Assembly (NCBI RefSeq): GCF_021699195.1
Contig: NZ_SSXE01000061.1
Coordinates: forward strand, 1 to 46,855
Length of the DNA stretch: 46,855 nucleotides
Source: Nonomuraea sp. MG754425
GTDB lineage: Bacteria > Actinomycetota > Actinomycetes > Streptosporangiales > Streptosporangiaceae
Direction of reading: 5' to 3'
Under the pieces are notes generated by a model. That model searched no databases. It had not been told where the DNA came from and saw only the letters and a program-made list of their open reading frames with translations. This document shows positions 21,647 through 29,543 of this stretch, in pieces (position 1 is the stretch's first letter; every line of letters begins with the position of its first letter). The position numbers and the translations under genes are program-made.

Positions 21647-22450
21647 CTACGCGGGCGTGATCGTGTCGAGGATGTCGATCACGTACAACGTCGGCCGCTC
21701 GCCGGGCGACGGCACCGCCACCCGGCTGCCGACCCGCCGACCGGCCAGCTCGACGACCCAGGCCGCCGGCACCGACCCCGCTTCGAGGGTGAACGCGCTG
21801 GGGCCGCCTCTCCGGTAGGAGGAGTCCACGACGGTCCGCGCCGGCCAGGACTCGGCCACGTACTGGATGACCACCTTCGACCCCGCGACGACCTCGGGGC
21901 CCGACCCGTCGATCAGGGTGCGCGCGGGCCCGGCGGGGGTGAGGTCGGCCGGGACGACGGGCAGCGTGCGGCCGACGAGGCGGGCGTCGGGCGGGTAGCC
22001 GCCCAGGATGTCGAAGACGAGCACCAGCGTGTCGGCGGGCGCCAGGCCGGTCAGCGGCACGTTCGGCCCCGTGGCCTCCCTGGCCGGGCTGACCAGCATG
22101 ACGCGGGTGCCGGCCGGCCGCCCGATGAGCGACTGCCGCCACGTCTCCGACACCTGCCGCCCGTCGAAGACGACCGTCGTGGGCTGGTTGCCGTCGTAGG
22201 TGCTCAGGTACGGCCGGTTGCCCGACCAGCGCCGGATGTCCACGTCGGCGAGCACCACGTCGCCGGGCACCGTACGCCGTCCGCTGCCCATCGACAGCAC
22301 CGTGATGCGCGGTGTGTGCCCCGGCCGGCCGTTGGGAATGGCGACGGTCGGCCTGCTGCCGAATCTTCCCGTCACGACGGGTTGCGTGCCCTCCTCCGCC
22401 ACCCCGCACGAGGCGGTGAGCAGGAGCAGGGCAGGCCAGAAGAGACGCAC
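21647..22450 (-). CDS. Lipoprotein with tandem FKBP-type peptidyl-prolyl isomerase domains
   Basis: 267 residues from GTG at 22450, behind GGAGGA. Signal RLFWPALLLLTASCG ends in a lipobox cysteine, so the protein should be anchored outside the membrane. Two FKBP-like domains follow: about 60-150 (GDVVLADVDIRRW ... VLVFDILGG) and about 180-262 (SKVVIQYVAESWPARTVVDSS ... LYVIDILDT). These would catalyse prolyl isomerisation of exported proteins, although the active-site aromatic residues are only partly kept in the first repeat. Transcribed divergently from the DUF2293 gene across 93 bp. Confidence 0.85.
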   Translation of the reverse strand: MRLFWPALLLLTASCGVAEEGTQPVVTGRFGSRPTVAIPNGRPGHTPRITVLSMGSGRRTVPGDVVLADVDIRRWSGNRPYLSTYDGNQPTTVVFDGRQVSETWRQSLIGRPAGTRVMLVSPAREATGPNVPLTGLAPADTLVLVFDILGGYPPDARLVGRTLPVVPADLTPAGPARTLIDGSGPEVVAGSKVVIQYVAESWPARTVVDSSYRRGGPSAFTLEAGSVPAAWVVELAGRRVGSRVAVPSPGERPTLYVIDILDTITPA

Positions 22451-22483
22451 GATGTCCTCCAGGGCGATGTCCAGAGGTGTTAC

Positions 22484-22499
22484 TTGCCACAAGAGGCAA
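22484..22499. promoter_or_regulatory. Inverted repeat in a divergent promoter
   Basis: TTGCC-N6-GGCAA (22484-22488 / 22495-22499) lies in the 93-bp region between the FKBP lipoprotein and DUF2293 genes. A possible operator for either gene. Confidence 0.3.
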
Positions 22500-22543
22500 A
22501 AGGAAAGCGTCCGGACGTGCCATCTCACGACAAACTTGGGACC

Positions 22544-23587
22544 GTGAGTAAGCCCAACCTGGCGCGTCGGGTCGCGGAGGCGGCCGAGATCGCGCTGACC
22601 ACCCGCAAGTACGTGACCTTCATCGACGTGGTGACCGGCCTGCGCTGGCTGCACTCCCGGCACGTGGACACCTGGCGGCAGGGCCGGGCGGCCACGCTGT
22701 CCGAACTGGCGGCCGTGGACGAGGACCGCCTGCTCGCCGCGGCCGGCCTGCTGCGCGACTGGGCGCGGGACAAGGGGCTCCGGCCGGTGGACACCCCCTA
22801 CGTGGCCGGCACCCGCGACCGCCGCGAGCTGCGTTTCACGGCCGGGCACGGGCAGGAGCCGTTCCGGATGCACTGGTTGTCGCCCGACCTGAGCGAGGCC
22901 AGGGTGCGCCGGCTCACCGAGGCGCAGAGCAAGGCGCCCGACCTGGTGGCGGTGGCCCCGCTGGACGCGTGGACGTGCGCGTCCTGCGGCGACACCGGGC
23001 CGTACCTGATCATGGAGGACGACCGGCCCCACTGCCTGACCTGCGCGGACCTGGACCACCTGGTGTTCCTGCCGTCGGGCAACGCGGCGCTCAGCCGCCG
23101 GGCCAAGCAGGAGAGCGGGCTGGCTGCCGTGGTCGTGCGGTACAACCGGCGGCGCAAGGTCTACCAGCGGATGGGCCTGCTGGTGGAGGACGCCGCGCTG
23201 GCCGCGGCCGAGGAGCGCTGCCTGGCCGACGAGGACGTGCGGGAGTTGCGCCGCGAGCGCGACCGCGTACGCCGGGCGGAGCAGGACGTCGAGTACCAGG
23301 CCGCGATGGCCGCGCAGATCGCCCGGCTGTTCCCCGGCTGCCCCGAGCCGCGCGCGCGGGAGATCGCCGAGCACGCCGGCCAGCGCGGCAGCGGCCGGGT
23401 GGGCAGGACGGCGGCGGCCAGGGCGCTCGACGAGAACGCCATCACGCTCGCCGTGATCGCCTCGATCCGGCACCTCGACACCGACTACGACAACCTGCTC
23501 ATGTCCGGCGTCCCGCGGATGGAGGCCCGCGAACGCATCAAGGCCACTATCGAACGCAAGCTCGAAGAGTTCCGCCGGCCGGGTTAG
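22544..23587 (+). CDS. DUF2293 domain protein
   Basis: 347 residues from the GTG at 22544 (VSKPNLARRVAEAAE), chosen because the region upstream is promoter-like and non-coding. A zinc-ribbon-like CASC...HCLTC pair sits near 145-170, a charged helical stretch follows (about 225-260), and the DUF2293 domain is at the C-terminus (ALDENAITLAVIASIRHLDT ... REAERI-type end at ERIKATIERKLEEF). Cytoplasmic, function unknown. The MmcQ/YjbR gene follows after 10 nt, so the two are co-transcribed. Confidence 0.82.
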   Translation: MSKPNLARRVAEAAEIALTTRKYVTFIDVVTGLRWLHSRHVDTWRQGRAATLSELAAVDEDRLLAAAGLLRDWARDKGLRPVDTPYVAGTRDRRELRFTAGHGQEPFRMHWLSPDLSEARVRRLTEAQSKAPDLVAVAPLDAWTCASCGDTGPYLIMEDDRPHCLTCADLDHLVFLPSGNAALSRRAKQESGLAAVVVRYNRRRKVYQRMGLLVEDAALAAAEERCLADEDVRELRRERDRVRRAEQDVEYQAAMAAQIARLFPGCPEPRAREIAEHAGQRGSGRVGRTAAARALDENAITLAVIASIRHLDTDYDNLLMSGVPRMEARERIKATIERKLEEFRRPG

Positions 23588-23597
23588 GGTCGGAGGC

Positions 23598-23969
23598 ATG
23601 AGCGACTGGCACGACGTGAGGGAAGAGCTGCGCACGTTCGCGCTCGGCCTGCCCGAGACCCACCAGGACCACCCCTGGGGCGAGACGGTCATCAAGGTCG
23701 GCAAGAAGGTCTTCCTGTTCCTCGGCCTCGACGAGCCGACCGAGAAGTGGGATCCCACGTTCGGCGTGAAGCTGCTGTCGGAGGCGCACGGCCACGCGCT
23801 GACCGTCGAGGGCGCCCGGCCCAGCGGCCACGGGCTGGGGCGGGCGGGCTGGGTGACCGTGCCGCTGGTGTCGGAGCTGCCGGAGACCGAGGTGCTGCTC
23901 GACTGGGTCGAGGAGAGCTACCGGGCCATCGCCCCGAAACGAGCGATCAACCAACTCGACCTCACCTGA
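23598..23969 (+). CDS. MmcQ/YjbR family protein
   Basis: 123 residues of the MmcQ/YjbR (double-wing) family: an early LGLPETHQDHPWGETVIKV, KVFLFLGLD in the core, and the C-terminal WVEESYRAIAPKRA. Family members are small cytoplasmic proteins with a DNA-binding-like fold but no settled function. It lies 10 nt after the DUF2293 gene and converges on kynU. Confidence 0.88.
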   Translation: MSDWHDVREELRTFALGLPETHQDHPWGETVIKVGKKVFLFLGLDEPTEKWDPTFGVKLLSEAHGHALTVEGARPSGHGLGRAGWVTVPLVSELPETEVLLDWVEESYRAIAPKRAINQLDLT

Positions 23970-23988
23970 CGGCTCCGACGGTTCTGGC

Positions 23989-24024
23989 GGCTCAGGTGAC
24001 GGCTCAGGTGACGGCTCAGGTGAC
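23989..24024. repeat. Three tandem 12-bp repeats spanning the kynU stop codon
   Basis: GGCTCAGGTGAC occurs three times in a row. Read on the minus strand each unit is GTCACCTGAGCC, i.e. Val-Thr-stop-Ala. The first unit read supplies the last two codons and stop of kynU, and the next two repeat the same stop in frame. This looks like slippage expansion at the gene end. Confidence 0.8.
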
Positions 24025-25209
24025 GGCCAGGCGGGTGGTGTAGCGCTCGTCCCGCCACAGCTCCTTGTCCAGCACCTCCAGCAGCGTGGCCGCGGCGTCG
24101 TACACGTCGGTGTAGCCGATGTAGAGCGGCGCGAAGCCGAACCTGAGGATGTCGGGCGCGCGGAAGTCCCCGTGCACGCCCCGGTCGATCAGCGCCCGCA
24201 TCACGGGGTAGCCGTCGGGGTGGCGCAGGGAGAGCTGGCTGCCACGGGCCGCCGGGTCGGCGGGCGAGGCCAGCTCCAGCCGGTCGCCCACCAGCTCCGC
24301 GAACAGCTCGCCCAGCGCCATGCTCTTGGCCCTGACCTGCGCCATCGGCACCCGCTCCCACACGTCGAGCGCGGCCTCCAGCGCCGCGAACGACAACACG
24401 TGCGGGGTGCCCACCGCGAAGCGCCGCACCCCTTCGGCCGGACGGTAACCCGTCTCGAATGCGAACGGCTCGGCGTGGCCGTGCCAGCCGGGCAGCACGT
24501 TCGCGGCGGCGGCCTGGTGGCGCGGGTTGACGTAGAGGAACGCGGGCGCCCCCGGCCCGGCGTTCAGATACTTGTACGTGCACCCGACCGCGAAGTCCGC
24601 CCCCGAGACGTCCACCTCCATGGCCCCCACGCTGTGGCACACGTCCCACACGATGAGCGCCCCCGCCGCGTGCGCCGCGGCGGTGACGGCGGGCACGTCC
24701 TGGCGGGCTCCGGTGCGGTAGTCCACCTCCGACAGCAGCACCACGGCCGCGTCGTCGAAGCGCCGCTCGGCCAGGTCGCGCAGTTCGTAGTCGCCGAGCA
24801 GCCCGGCCAGCCCCTGCACCATGTAGTGGTCGGTGGGGAAGTTGCGGGTGTCGGAGACGATCACGCGCCGCTCCGGCCGCAGCCGCAGCGCCGCGGCCAC
24901 AGCCTGGAAGACCGCGATCGAGGTGGTGTTGCCCACCACGACCTGGCCGGGGCCCGCGCCGATCAGCGGGGCGATCCGGTCGCCGGCGGTGAGCGGCTGG
25001 TCGTACCAGCCCGCGTGGTTCCAGCCGCCGACGAGCTGTCTGCCCCACTCGTCCTCGACGGTCCGGCGCACCCGCTCGGCGGTGCGGCGGGGCAGCGCGC
25101 CGAGCGAGTTGCCGACGAGGTAGATCACGCCCTCCGGCAGCTCGAACTCGTCCTTGAACTCCCGCAGCGGGTCCTCGGCGTCGAGGGCTGCGCACTGGTC
25201 GCGATCCAA
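24016..25209 (-). CDS. kynU: Kynureninase
   Basis: 397 residues, PLP fold type I. It hydrolyses kynurenine (or 3-hydroxykynurenine) to anthranilate (or 3-hydroxyanthranilate) and alanine. The PLP lysine is K213 in CTYKYLNAGPG, with D189 (WDVCHSVGAM) for the ring nitrogen; GNSLGALP (33-40) and TDHYMVQGL are family signatures. TTG start at 25209. It is the last gene of the aminomuconate operon, 76 nt after the RidA-type gene. Its stop lies in a 12-bp tandem repeat. No tryptophan or kynurenine oxygenase gene is in the window. Confidence 0.94.
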   Translation of the reverse strand: MDRDQCAALDAEDPLREFKDEFELPEGVIYLVGNSLGALPRRTAERVRRTVEDEWGRQLVGGWNHAGWYDQPLTAGDRIAPLIGAGPGQVVVGNTTSIAVFQAVAAALRLRPERRVIVSDTRNFPTDHYMVQGLAGLLGDYELRDLAERRFDDAAVVLLSEVDYRTGARQDVPAVTAAAHAAGALIVWDVCHSVGAMEVDVSGADFAVGCTYKYLNAGPGAPAFLYVNPRHQAAAANVLPGWHGHAEPFAFETGYRPAEGVRRFAVGTPHVLSFAALEAALDVWERVPMAQVRAKSMALGELFAELVGDRLELASPADPAARGSQLSLRHPDGYPVMRALIDRGVHGDFRAPDILRFGFAPLYIGYTDVYDAAATLLEVLDKELWRDERYTTRLAVT

Positions 25210-25285
25210 GGTCGGCTCCCGTTCACGGAGGGATGGCTCACGCCATTGTCGTACCCCTGGGCATACCGGTCCCGCACCGGGGGGA

Positions 25286-25711
25286 TCAGGATCGTTCCTG
25301 CGGATGGTAGGCGACGGCCTGCATCTCGATGAGGAGGTGCGGGTGCGGGAGCTGGTGCACCGCCACCGTGGCCCTGGTGGGGCCCTCCTCGTCGAAGAAC
25401 TCGGCGTAGACCTCGTTGTAGCCCTTGAAGTCGTTCATGCTCACCAGGTAAGCGGTGATCTGCACCAGATCGGCCAGCGAGCCGCCGGCGGCCTTGAGGA
25501 TGTCGCCGATGTTCTCGATGACCGCCCTGGTCTGGGCGCGGATGTCCAGGCTCGGCACGCCGTACGGGTCCACCTCGACGCCCACGAACGTGTCGTCGGT
25601 GCGGCGGCAACTCGTGCCCGAGACGTACAGGAAGTCACCGGCCCGCTTGACGTGCGGGAACCTCCCCCTCGGTACGGCCTTGCCGGGCACGCGCATGGCC
25701 CTGGGCCTCAC
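25286..25711 (-). CDS. RidA-family protein, probable 2-aminomuconate deaminase
   Basis: 141 residues of the YjgF/YER057c/UK114 fold. The segments PRGRFPHVKRAGDFLYVSGT, VIENIGDIL, LVSMNDFKGYNEVYAEFFDE and TVAVHQLPHPHLLIEMQAVA are close to the 2-aminomuconate deaminases (AmnD/NbaF type), which convert 2-aminomuconate to 4-oxalocrotonate with release of ammonia. The GTG start overlaps the stop of the upstream hydratase/decarboxylase by 4 nt (GTGA). The operon (semialdehyde dehydrogenase, FAH-fold enzyme, kynureninase) supports this specific role over a generic imine deaminase. Confidence 0.85.
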   Translation of the reverse strand: MRPRAMRVPGKAVPRGRFPHVKRAGDFLYVSGTSCRRTDDTFVGVEVDPYGVPSLDIRAQTRAVIENIGDILKAAGGSLADLVQITAYLVSMNDFKGYNEVYAEFFDEEGPTRATVAVHQLPHPHLLIEMQAVAYHPQERS

Positions 25712-26505
25712 TTCCCGAACACCGCCCGCACCGAGCCGAGGCCCTCGATCCGCGCCTCGAACTCGTCACCCGGCTCGACGGGCACCACCGGGCCGAGCGC
25801 GCCGGTCAGCACCACGTCGCCGGCCCGCAGCGCGTACTGTGTGCGGCCCAGCCGGGTGGCCAGCCAGACGGCGGCGTTGAGCGGGTGGCCCAGGCACGCC
25901 TCGCCCGAACCGGTCGAGACCTCCTCCCCGCCGCGGGTCATCGTCATCCGCGCCGCCCGCAGGTCGAGCCCGGCCAGTGGCACGGGGGTGCCGCCGAGCA
26001 CGTACGCGCCGGCCGAGGCGTTGTCGGCGATCGTGTCGGTCAGCGTGATGTCCCAGCCGGCGATCCGCGAGTCGGCGATCTCGATGGCCGGCAGCGCGAA
26101 CTCCACCGCCCTGATCACGTCGGCCACCGTGAACGGCCCGCCCTCCAGGTCGTGGCCGAGCACGAGCGCGATCTCGGCCTCGGCCCGCGGCTGGAGGAGC
26201 CGGTCGAGCGGGATCGGCAGCCCGTCGCCGTGGCAGGCGTCGGCGAACAACATGCCGAAGTCCGGCTGGTCGACGCCGAGTTGCCGCTGAACCGCCGGGT
26301 TGGTCAGGCCGATCTTCCGGCCGGCGAGCCGCCGCCCGGCGTCGATCGCCGCTCTCGTGTTGATCTCCTGCACGGCGTACGCGTCGGCGACCGTGCCCAC
26401 CAGGTCCCTGATCGGCGCGCAGGGCCGGCCCGAACGCGCCGCCGTGGCCAGCCGGTCGGCCGCCTGGGCACGCGCGTCCACTGCCTGGGACCATTCGTCA
26501 TACAT
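25708..26505 (-). CDS. 4-oxalocrotonate decarboxylase / 2-oxopent-4-enoate hydratase (FAH fold)
   Basis: 265 residues of the MhpD/DmpE-DmpH family: GRKIGLTNPAVQRQLGVDQP, PRAEAEIALVLG (metal-binding glutamates), ALPAIEIADSRI and GDVVLTGALGP. The family splits into decarboxylases of 4-oxalocrotonate and hydratases of 2-oxopent-4-enoate. The two cannot be told apart safely by eye, and both act in the pathway after the deaminase. Ribosome site CTGGAG ahead of ATG 26505; it overlaps the upstream aldehyde dehydrogenase by 8 nt and the downstream RidA gene by 4 nt. Confidence 0.88.
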   Translation of the reverse strand: MYDEWSQAVDARAQAADRLATAARSGRPCAPIRDLVGTVADAYAVQEINTRAAIDAGRRLAGRKIGLTNPAVQRQLGVDQPDFGMLFADACHGDGLPIPLDRLLQPRAEAEIALVLGHDLEGGPFTVADVIRAVEFALPAIEIADSRIAGWDITLTDTIADNASAGAYVLGGTPVPLAGLDLRAARMTMTRGGEEVSTGSGEACLGHPLNAAVWLATRLGRTQYALRAGDVVLTGALGPVVPVEPGDEFEARIEGLGSVRAVFGK

Positions 26506-27907
26506 CGGGTTGCTCCAGTTTGATGGTGATCGTGGTGGGCTCGGAGTAGAAGTCGAGCGAGCGGGCGCCGCCCTCCCTGCCGATCCCCGACAGTTTCATG
26601 CCGCCGAACGGGGTTCGCAGATCCCGCAGGTACCACGTGTTGACCCAGACGAGCCCGGCCTCCAGCCGCTGCGCCACCCGGTGGGCGCGGTCGAGGTTCG
26701 TGGTCCACAACGTGGCGGCCAGGCCGTAGTCGCTGCCGTTGGCCAGGTCGAGGGCCTCGGCCTCGCTGTCGAAGGGCGTGACATGGCACACGGGACCGAA
26801 AATCTCTTCTCTATTGAACCTCGACCATTCCGACAAGCCTGTCACTACTGTCGGTTCCACGAAATATCCAGAATCGCGATGGTCACCGAACACGGGGACA
26901 CCGCCGCCTGCGAGCACCTTGGCCCCCTCCGAGCGGGCCAAGGCGAAGTACGAGAGCACCCTCTCGCGATGCTCCGCCGAGATCATGGGCTGGGGCTCCA
27001 CCTCCTGCGCGCGGACGGCCAGCCGGGCGCAGAAGTCCTCGAAGATCGAGCGGTGCACGTACAGGCGCTCGGTGCACAGGCACACCTGGCCGCCGTTGGT
27101 GAAGGCCGACTTGACCGTGCCCTCCACCGCCTTGTCGATCTGGCAGTCCTCGAAGACCAGGCCGGCGTTCTTGCCGCCCAGCTCGAACGAGATCGGCTTG
27201 ACCCGGTCGGCCACCGTCCGCATGATCGCCGCGCCCGTCTGGGTGGAGCCGGTGAACGTCACGGCGTCCACACCGGGGTGCTCGACCAGGAGCTGCCCGG
27301 AGGCCCCGTACCCGAAGATGATGTTGACCACGCCGGGCGGAAGGCCGGCCTCGGCGCAGATCTCCGCGAACACGGCGGCCGAGCTGGGCGTCTGCTCCGA
27401 CGGCTTGACCACGACCGTGTTGCCCGAGACGAGGGCGGGGGCCAGCTTCCAGGTCATCAGCAGGAACGGCAGGTTCCACGGGACGATCGCCGCGACCACG
27501 CCGAGCGGCCTGCGCACGGTGTAGCTGAGCAGGCCCGACAGGTGGAAGGCGTCCTCGGGGCGCTGGGCGGCGATCTCGGCGAAGGCGCGGAAGTTGGCGA
27601 TGCCCCGGGGGATGTCGAGGGTGCGGGTCAGGTCGAGCGGCTTGCCCGTGTCGGCGACCTCGGCCGCCACCAGGTCGTCGAAGCGGGCCTCGACGCCCTC
27701 GGCCAGGCGTCGCATCCACCCGGCGCGCTCACCGACCGTCAGCGCCGCCCAGTCGCGCGCCGCCTCCCGCGCCGCCCGCACCGCCCGGTCCACCACCTCC
27801 GGGTCGGCCTCGTGGACCTGCTGGACCACCGCGCCCGTGACCGGATCGTGGACGGGGAACACCTTGCCCGCGGCCACCGGCTGGCCACCGATGAAATGGG
27901 TCAACAC
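26498..27907 (-). CDS. 2-aminomuconate / 2-hydroxymuconate semialdehyde dehydrogenase
   Basis: 469 residues, NAD-dependent aldehyde dehydrogenase. VPWNLPF (N145), FELGGKN (E242) and GGQVCLC with the catalytic C276 are all present, and the C-terminal NREEIFGPV is intact. It oxidises the ring-cleavage semialdehyde to 2-aminomuconate. Start placed at GTG 27907, 6 nt after GAGGAG; GTG 27910 is equally possible, and the in-frame extension to 28054 is promoter DNA. The stretch 26800-26880 (DSGYFVEPTVVTGLSEWSRF) uses AT-ending codons that are rare in the rest of the window. First gene of a four-gene operon. Confidence 0.9.
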   Translation of the reverse strand: MLTHFIGGQPVAAGKVFPVHDPVTGAVVQQVHEADPEVVDRAVRAAREAARDWAALTVGERAGWMRRLAEGVEARFDDLVAAEVADTGKPLDLTRTLDIPRGIANFRAFAEIAAQRPEDAFHLSGLLSYTVRRPLGVVAAIVPWNLPFLLMTWKLAPALVSGNTVVVKPSEQTPSSAAVFAEICAEAGLPPGVVNIIFGYGASGQLLVEHPGVDAVTFTGSTQTGAAIMRTVADRVKPISFELGGKNAGLVFEDCQIDKAVEGTVKSAFTNGGQVCLCTERLYVHRSIFEDFCARLAVRAQEVEPQPMISAEHRERVLSYFALARSEGAKVLAGGGVPVFGDHRDSGYFVEPTVVTGLSEWSRFNREEIFGPVCHVTPFDSEAEALDLANGSDYGLAATLWTTNLDRAHRVAQRLEAGLVWVNTWYLRDLRTPFGGMKLSGIGREGGARSLDFYSEPTTITIKLEQPDV

Positions 27908-27996
27908 CACAGTCTCCTCATCTCTGCCTCGCTTCCCGGTATAGATCGCGACCAGGTCGCTGTACAGATCGTTGTGCCGCTCGGAGACGATCGGGT

Positions 27997-28014
27997 GTTC
28001 CGGGGACACGGAAC
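27997..28014. promoter_or_regulatory. GTTCCG-N6-CGGAAC palindrome in divergent promoter
   Basis: A 6-6-6 inverted repeat between the aminomuconate operon (start 27907) and the dienelactone hydrolase (start 28060). The symmetry resembles IclR-type operators of catabolic operons. No regulator gene is adjacent, so the binding protein is unknown. Confidence 0.45.
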
Positions 28015-28059
28015 CTCCGATCGCGTCGTCGCGCCCGATCGCGGCGTGCGCCATGCGCG

Positions 28060-28791
28060 ATGCTGGTGGACATGCGAACCCGTACAGACCGAATCACCGC
28101 CCACGACGGCACCTTCGACGTGCACGTATGGCTGCCCGACTCCGGCTCCGGCCCCGGCGTCCTGCTGGTGCAGGAGATCTACGGCGTGGGCCCGTACCTG
28201 GACAAGGTCGCCGCCGACCTGGCCTCCCGCGGCTATGTGGTGGCCGCGCCCGACCTGTTCTGGCGGCTGCGTCCGAACTGGGTGGCCGAGCACACGCCGG
28301 AGGGCACGCGGGCCGCGCTCGAGTTTTCGGAGGACTTCGACCTCGCGCACGGGGTGGCCGACTGCGCGCTCACGGTGGCCCACCTGAGCGCGCTGCCCGA
28401 GGTGAGCGGTCCGGCGGGCGGGGGCCGGGTCGGGGCGCTGGGCTTCTGCCTGGGCGGCTCGGTGGCCTACATGCTGGCCACCCAGCTCGAACTGGCCGCG
28501 GTGCTGTCGTTCTACGGCTCGGCGGTGCCCGACGCGACGGGGCTGATGGAGCGCATCCAGGCGCCGCTGCTGCTGGTGTTCGGGGGGAGCGATCCGTACA
28601 TCCCGCGCGAGCGGGTGGCCGTCGTCGAGAAGGCCGCCGAGCACCGGCCGAACGTGGTCATGTACGTCGAGGAGGAGGCCGGGCACGCCTTCCACAACAG
28701 TGAGTCGCCGATGTTCCACCAGCCGGAGCCGGCGCGGCGGGCCTGGGAGGTGGCCACCGCGTTCCTGGACGAGCACCTGCCCGCCCGGTGA
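28060..28791 (+). CDS. Dienelactone hydrolase family protein
   Basis: 243 residues, alpha/beta hydrolase of the dienelactone hydrolase family. Catalytic triad C130 (GFCLGGS), D178 (GGSDPYIP) and H209 (AGHAFHN), with E39 (LLVQEIYGVGP) that normally holds the Cys. A start at ATG 28072 (MRTRTDRITAHDG) is an alternative. It is divergent from the aminomuconate operon and may share its control. The substrate could be a dienelactone or another ester; not determinable here. Confidence 0.88.
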   Translation: MLVDMRTRTDRITAHDGTFDVHVWLPDSGSGPGVLLVQEIYGVGPYLDKVAADLASRGYVVAAPDLFWRLRPNWVAEHTPEGTRAALEFSEDFDLAHGVADCALTVAHLSALPEVSGPAGGGRVGALGFCLGGSVAYMLATQLELAAVLSFYGSAVPDATGLMERIQAPLLLVFGGSDPYIPRERVAVVEKAAEHRPNVVMYVEEEAGHAFHNSESPMFHQPEPARRAWEVATAFLDEHLPAR

Positions 28792-28794
28792 GAC

Positions 28795-28810
28795 CTGTCC
28801 GATCGGACAG
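28795..28810. promoter_or_regulatory. 16-bp perfect palindrome CTGTCCGATCGGACAG
   Basis: Starts 3 nt after the dienelactone hydrolase stop and ends 37 nt before the VanZ start. It has no loop, so it is a better operator than terminator; a TetR-type binder would fit. Confidence 0.45.
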
Positions 28811-28847
28811 CTTCCGGTACCCCTAGATCGACCGCCATCATGAGCGG

Positions 28848-29402
28848 ATGGCGCGGACGTGGGAATTGTGGGGAAACGTCATTATTGCTGGTACTTTTGC
28901 AGCCCCGGTGGCCTTGCTAGCAATCTTGCTCCTCACTCGCCACCGCGCTCGCGCCGGCTATCCGGCGCCCCTGCGCGCCTCCATCGCCGACGTCGGCATC
29001 GTGGCCGGGACCGCTCCGTGGATCTGGATGATCCTCACCCCGGCGGACGGCCCGGCCGGCGTGAACCTGATCCCGTTCGCCGACCTCGCGGACCTGGCGC
29101 GAGCGCCGTGGGAAACGGTGTTGGTGCAGGTCGGAGGCAACTTGCTGGTGTTCGCCGCCCTGGGCGCGCTGCTGCCGGTGCGCAGCCCGGCCATGTCCTC
29201 GATCGGCCGCGTTGCGGCGCTCTCGGCGGCATTTTCGGTCCTGGTCGAGGTGCTGCAGCACGTACTCCGCCTGGGCCGTTTCTCGTCCGTGGACGACGTC
29301 CTGCTCAACACGACAGGTGCGGTGATCTTCGCTTTGGTTACTCGCCGCTGGTGGGCCCGGAACGGTAGCGGCCACGATCGTTCCACGGTTACGGCCCGCT
29401 AA
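28848..29402 (+). CDS. VanZ-family membrane protein
   Basis: 184 residues with about four membrane helices. VanZ signatures: VNLIPF (70-75 region), GGNLLVFAALGALLP, and SVLVEVLQHVLRLGRFSSVDDVLLNTTGA. VanZ-like proteins are common in Gram-positives and linked loosely to glycopeptide (teicoplanin) resistance, but most have no known function. The basic C-terminal tail (RRWWARNGSGHDRS) is cytoplasmic by the positive-inside rule. Not in an obvious operon. Confidence 0.85.
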   Translation: MARTWELWGNVIIAGTFAAPVALLAILLLTRHRARAGYPAPLRASIADVGIVAGTAPWIWMILTPADGPAGVNLIPFADLADLARAPWETVLVQVGGNLLVFAALGALLPVRSPAMSSIGRVAALSAAFSVLVEVLQHVLRLGRFSSVDDVLLNTTGAVIFALVTRRWWARNGSGHDRSTVTAR

Positions 29403-29496
29403 AACGCTGCGGAATTCACCACACAGGCACGATCCTCTCAAAATCTGCCCACGACCATGGCTTGCTTCTGTGCGATCGTGGACAAGACGGGGCAAG

Positions 29497-29508
29497 TTCT
29501 CTGGAGAC
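29497..29508. promoter_or_regulatory. Near-copy of GntR operator upstream of the GntR gene
   Basis: TTCTCTGGAGAC differs at two bases from the perfect palindrome TTCTCTAGAGAA found downstream of the same gene (30349-30360). It lies 36 nt before the GntR start, a place suited to autoregulation. Confidence 0.4.
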
Positions 29509-29543
29509 GCCACAACCTGGTTGGTGACAGAGGGTGATCAAAG

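Noticed and set aside
27908..28054. N-terminal extension of the aldehyde dehydrogenase
   Set aside because: The family starts at about the chosen GTG, which has a good ribosome site; the extension covers the divergent promoter.
26300..28387. 695-residue plus-strand open frame
   Set aside because: Antisense to the aldehyde dehydrogenase and hydratase genes; shadow composition.
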